Origin: Paraescarpia echinospica
Lineage: Eukaryota; Annelida; Polychaeta; Sabellida; Siboglinidae
Direction: 5' to 3'
Assembly: GCA_020002185.1 (NCBI GenBank)
Contig: CM034533.1
Coordinates: 67,616,119-67,680,118, forward strand
DNA: 64,000 bases
Of this stretch, positions 62,838-64,000 are shown one piece after another (the first letter of the stretch is position 1; each line of letters opens with the position of its first letter). The position numbers and the translations under genes were made by a program. A model generated the notes under the pieces. That model did not search any database, was not told where the DNA came from, and worked only from the letters and a program-made list of their open reading frames with translations.

Positions 62838-64000
62838 TACATGTTGATTACATACACATGAACACGCACGCATATGTGTGAGGGGTGGTTGTTTTTAACA
62901 AATACGTCCAATCGTAATTACTTTTATTTAGCATGCCTTATCTTGCTGAAATAGCCAACACTAGTCTATATGTTGTGTTGTAGCAATGAAGACGTGCTAC
63001 TCCAGTGTCGAGGACTACAGGATGCCGTGGCTTCCCGCTACTCTCGACATCGACGAACCACTCGCGTCAATCCTGCCACCGAACTGTTGCACACAGGTCG
63101 ACCAACAAGACGTGTTCGACGTTCAACGTAAGTCGCAATTACTGCAGATGCCCTAAATCTAGATCAAGTAACCAGAATGCAGCGTAACATCCATTTGTGA
63201 AATGTCTTTTAACATACATCATAGGATTTTCAAGAATCTGGACATAACTTTTTACGTGACCTTTTTTATCATATGTCCTTCAAAACGGGTCCCGAGTACG
63301 AATAATTTCGAGCAATATTCTAGTATAATATAAATAATTCAATTCTAAAAAAGCACGTAATTCACCGTAGTTGTATTACATTTTTGAAAAGTTTGATAGT
63401 AATTGTACTTTGGCTATGGTCAACCTTAGGTGTATTGTCACGTCGTATATTGACCAAGGCATATTTGATTTGCTATGTTGCAATTAGTACAATACTTTCG
63501 TTGATACATAGTTCTTGGCACAGCTGTACAGCAGAACGCACGTGTAAGTCTCTACTATTCATCAACTTGCATCCTCTGTGTTTTCCAGGAGAGTGCCATC
63601 TGTGTTACGAAAAAACAAAGAGCACTCCCGGCTTCGCGGCTGATCCCAACACGTGCCAGAAATTTGTAATGTGTGAGCCGAACGCCCAGGGAGGCTGGAA
63701 CGTCTTCAACATGACGTGTCCCGAGTGCACCTTCTGGAACCAGGAACTACTCACTTGTGTCCAAGTCACATATAACTGTACTCAGACTCATGTGACCGAC
63801 AATTTGACCTACACCACACCTAGTATGTATTCAACTATTTAGAGAAACAATCATTATTTCACAACAACGCGTTCGGTAATTAACGGAGTTGTCAGAAGTC
63901 TAGATAACTGTTTTCAATATAATATATGCCGATGAAATTTAATGATTGTCGTGTATTTCATTGACGTATATTGAAATTAATGCGATTTGTTATATGTCCT
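61989..64000 (+). CDS. Secreted CBM14-LamG protein, unit III (partial, runs off window)
   Basis: Exons 1-3 are visible: 61989-62043, 62984-63127 and 63589-63822. They encode the signal peptide, the acidic Cys linker and the whole CBM14 domain, with the same residues as the unit II copy as far as I could compare by eye. Splice sites and phases are the same. Exons 4-7 (LamG part) should lie about 28.7 kb beyond their unit II positions, outside the window. It is probably a second functional copy, but the LamG half cannot be judged here. Confidence 0.85.
62694..62835. repeat. Alternating purine-pyrimidine tract in intron 1, unit III
   Basis: CA repeats interrupted by GCGCAC/CGCGCACGC units. The corresponding tract in unit II (34058-34130) is shorter and lacks the GCGC-rich core. 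Confidence 0.8.

Overview
The window looks like nuclear DNA of an AT-rich metazoan, most probably a mollusc. The reasons are spliced genes with GT-AG introns, abundant CA/GA/trinucleotide microsatellites, a tRNA-headed SINE, LINE and DNA-transposon remains, and a multi-exon gene for a secreted chitin-binding (CBM14) plus laminin-G-like protein, a domain pair known from molluscan shell-matrix proteins such as Pif/BMSP. The species call is an inference; no species marker was seen.

Layout. The window is built mainly from copies of one large tandem unit. Unit I (about 4085-10117) is truncated by a run of exactly 1000 N (10118-11117). Unit II starts at about 13331 and runs at least to 35288. Unit III starts at 41456/42805 and runs off the right edge. 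Each complete unit holds, in order: AT-rich flank with two small minus-strand coding-like exons; a dead copy of the CBM14-LamG gene (I 7732-9504, II 15806-23974, III 46808-52741); a GAT-type minisatellite; a pogo-like DNA transposon with 27-bp inverted ends and TA target duplication (II 28090-30643, III 56839-59307); and an intact-looking CBM14-LamG gene (II 33355-38458, III 61989 to beyond the window). Pseudogene and gene therefore alternate, at a period of about 28.6-31 kb. The far left (1-5340) is a rearranged copy of unit-start sequence.

Between units I and II lies a 2.2-kb foreign-looking block (11118-13330). It holds two minus-strand reading frames, one with an RPA-like zinc-ribbon/OB-fold signature, a TATA box, and upstream a striking 54-bp tandem array in which CTCF-like cores alternate with E2F-like sites, followed by 25-bp repeats carrying nuclear-receptor half-sites. 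It could be a piece of an endogenised DNA virus or a large DNA transposon; the N gap hides its left side.

Mobile elements give a relative chronology. The SINE sits inside exon 3 of all three pseudogenes, so it predates the unit duplications. The pogo-like element is at the same site in units II and III, so it also predates the II/III duplication. A 3.0-kb CR1/Jockey-type LINE is present only in unit II, with a clean 5-bp target duplication, so it postdates it. Most remaining sequence is AT-rich, non-coding and full of simple repeats; many long open frames there are repeat artefacts.
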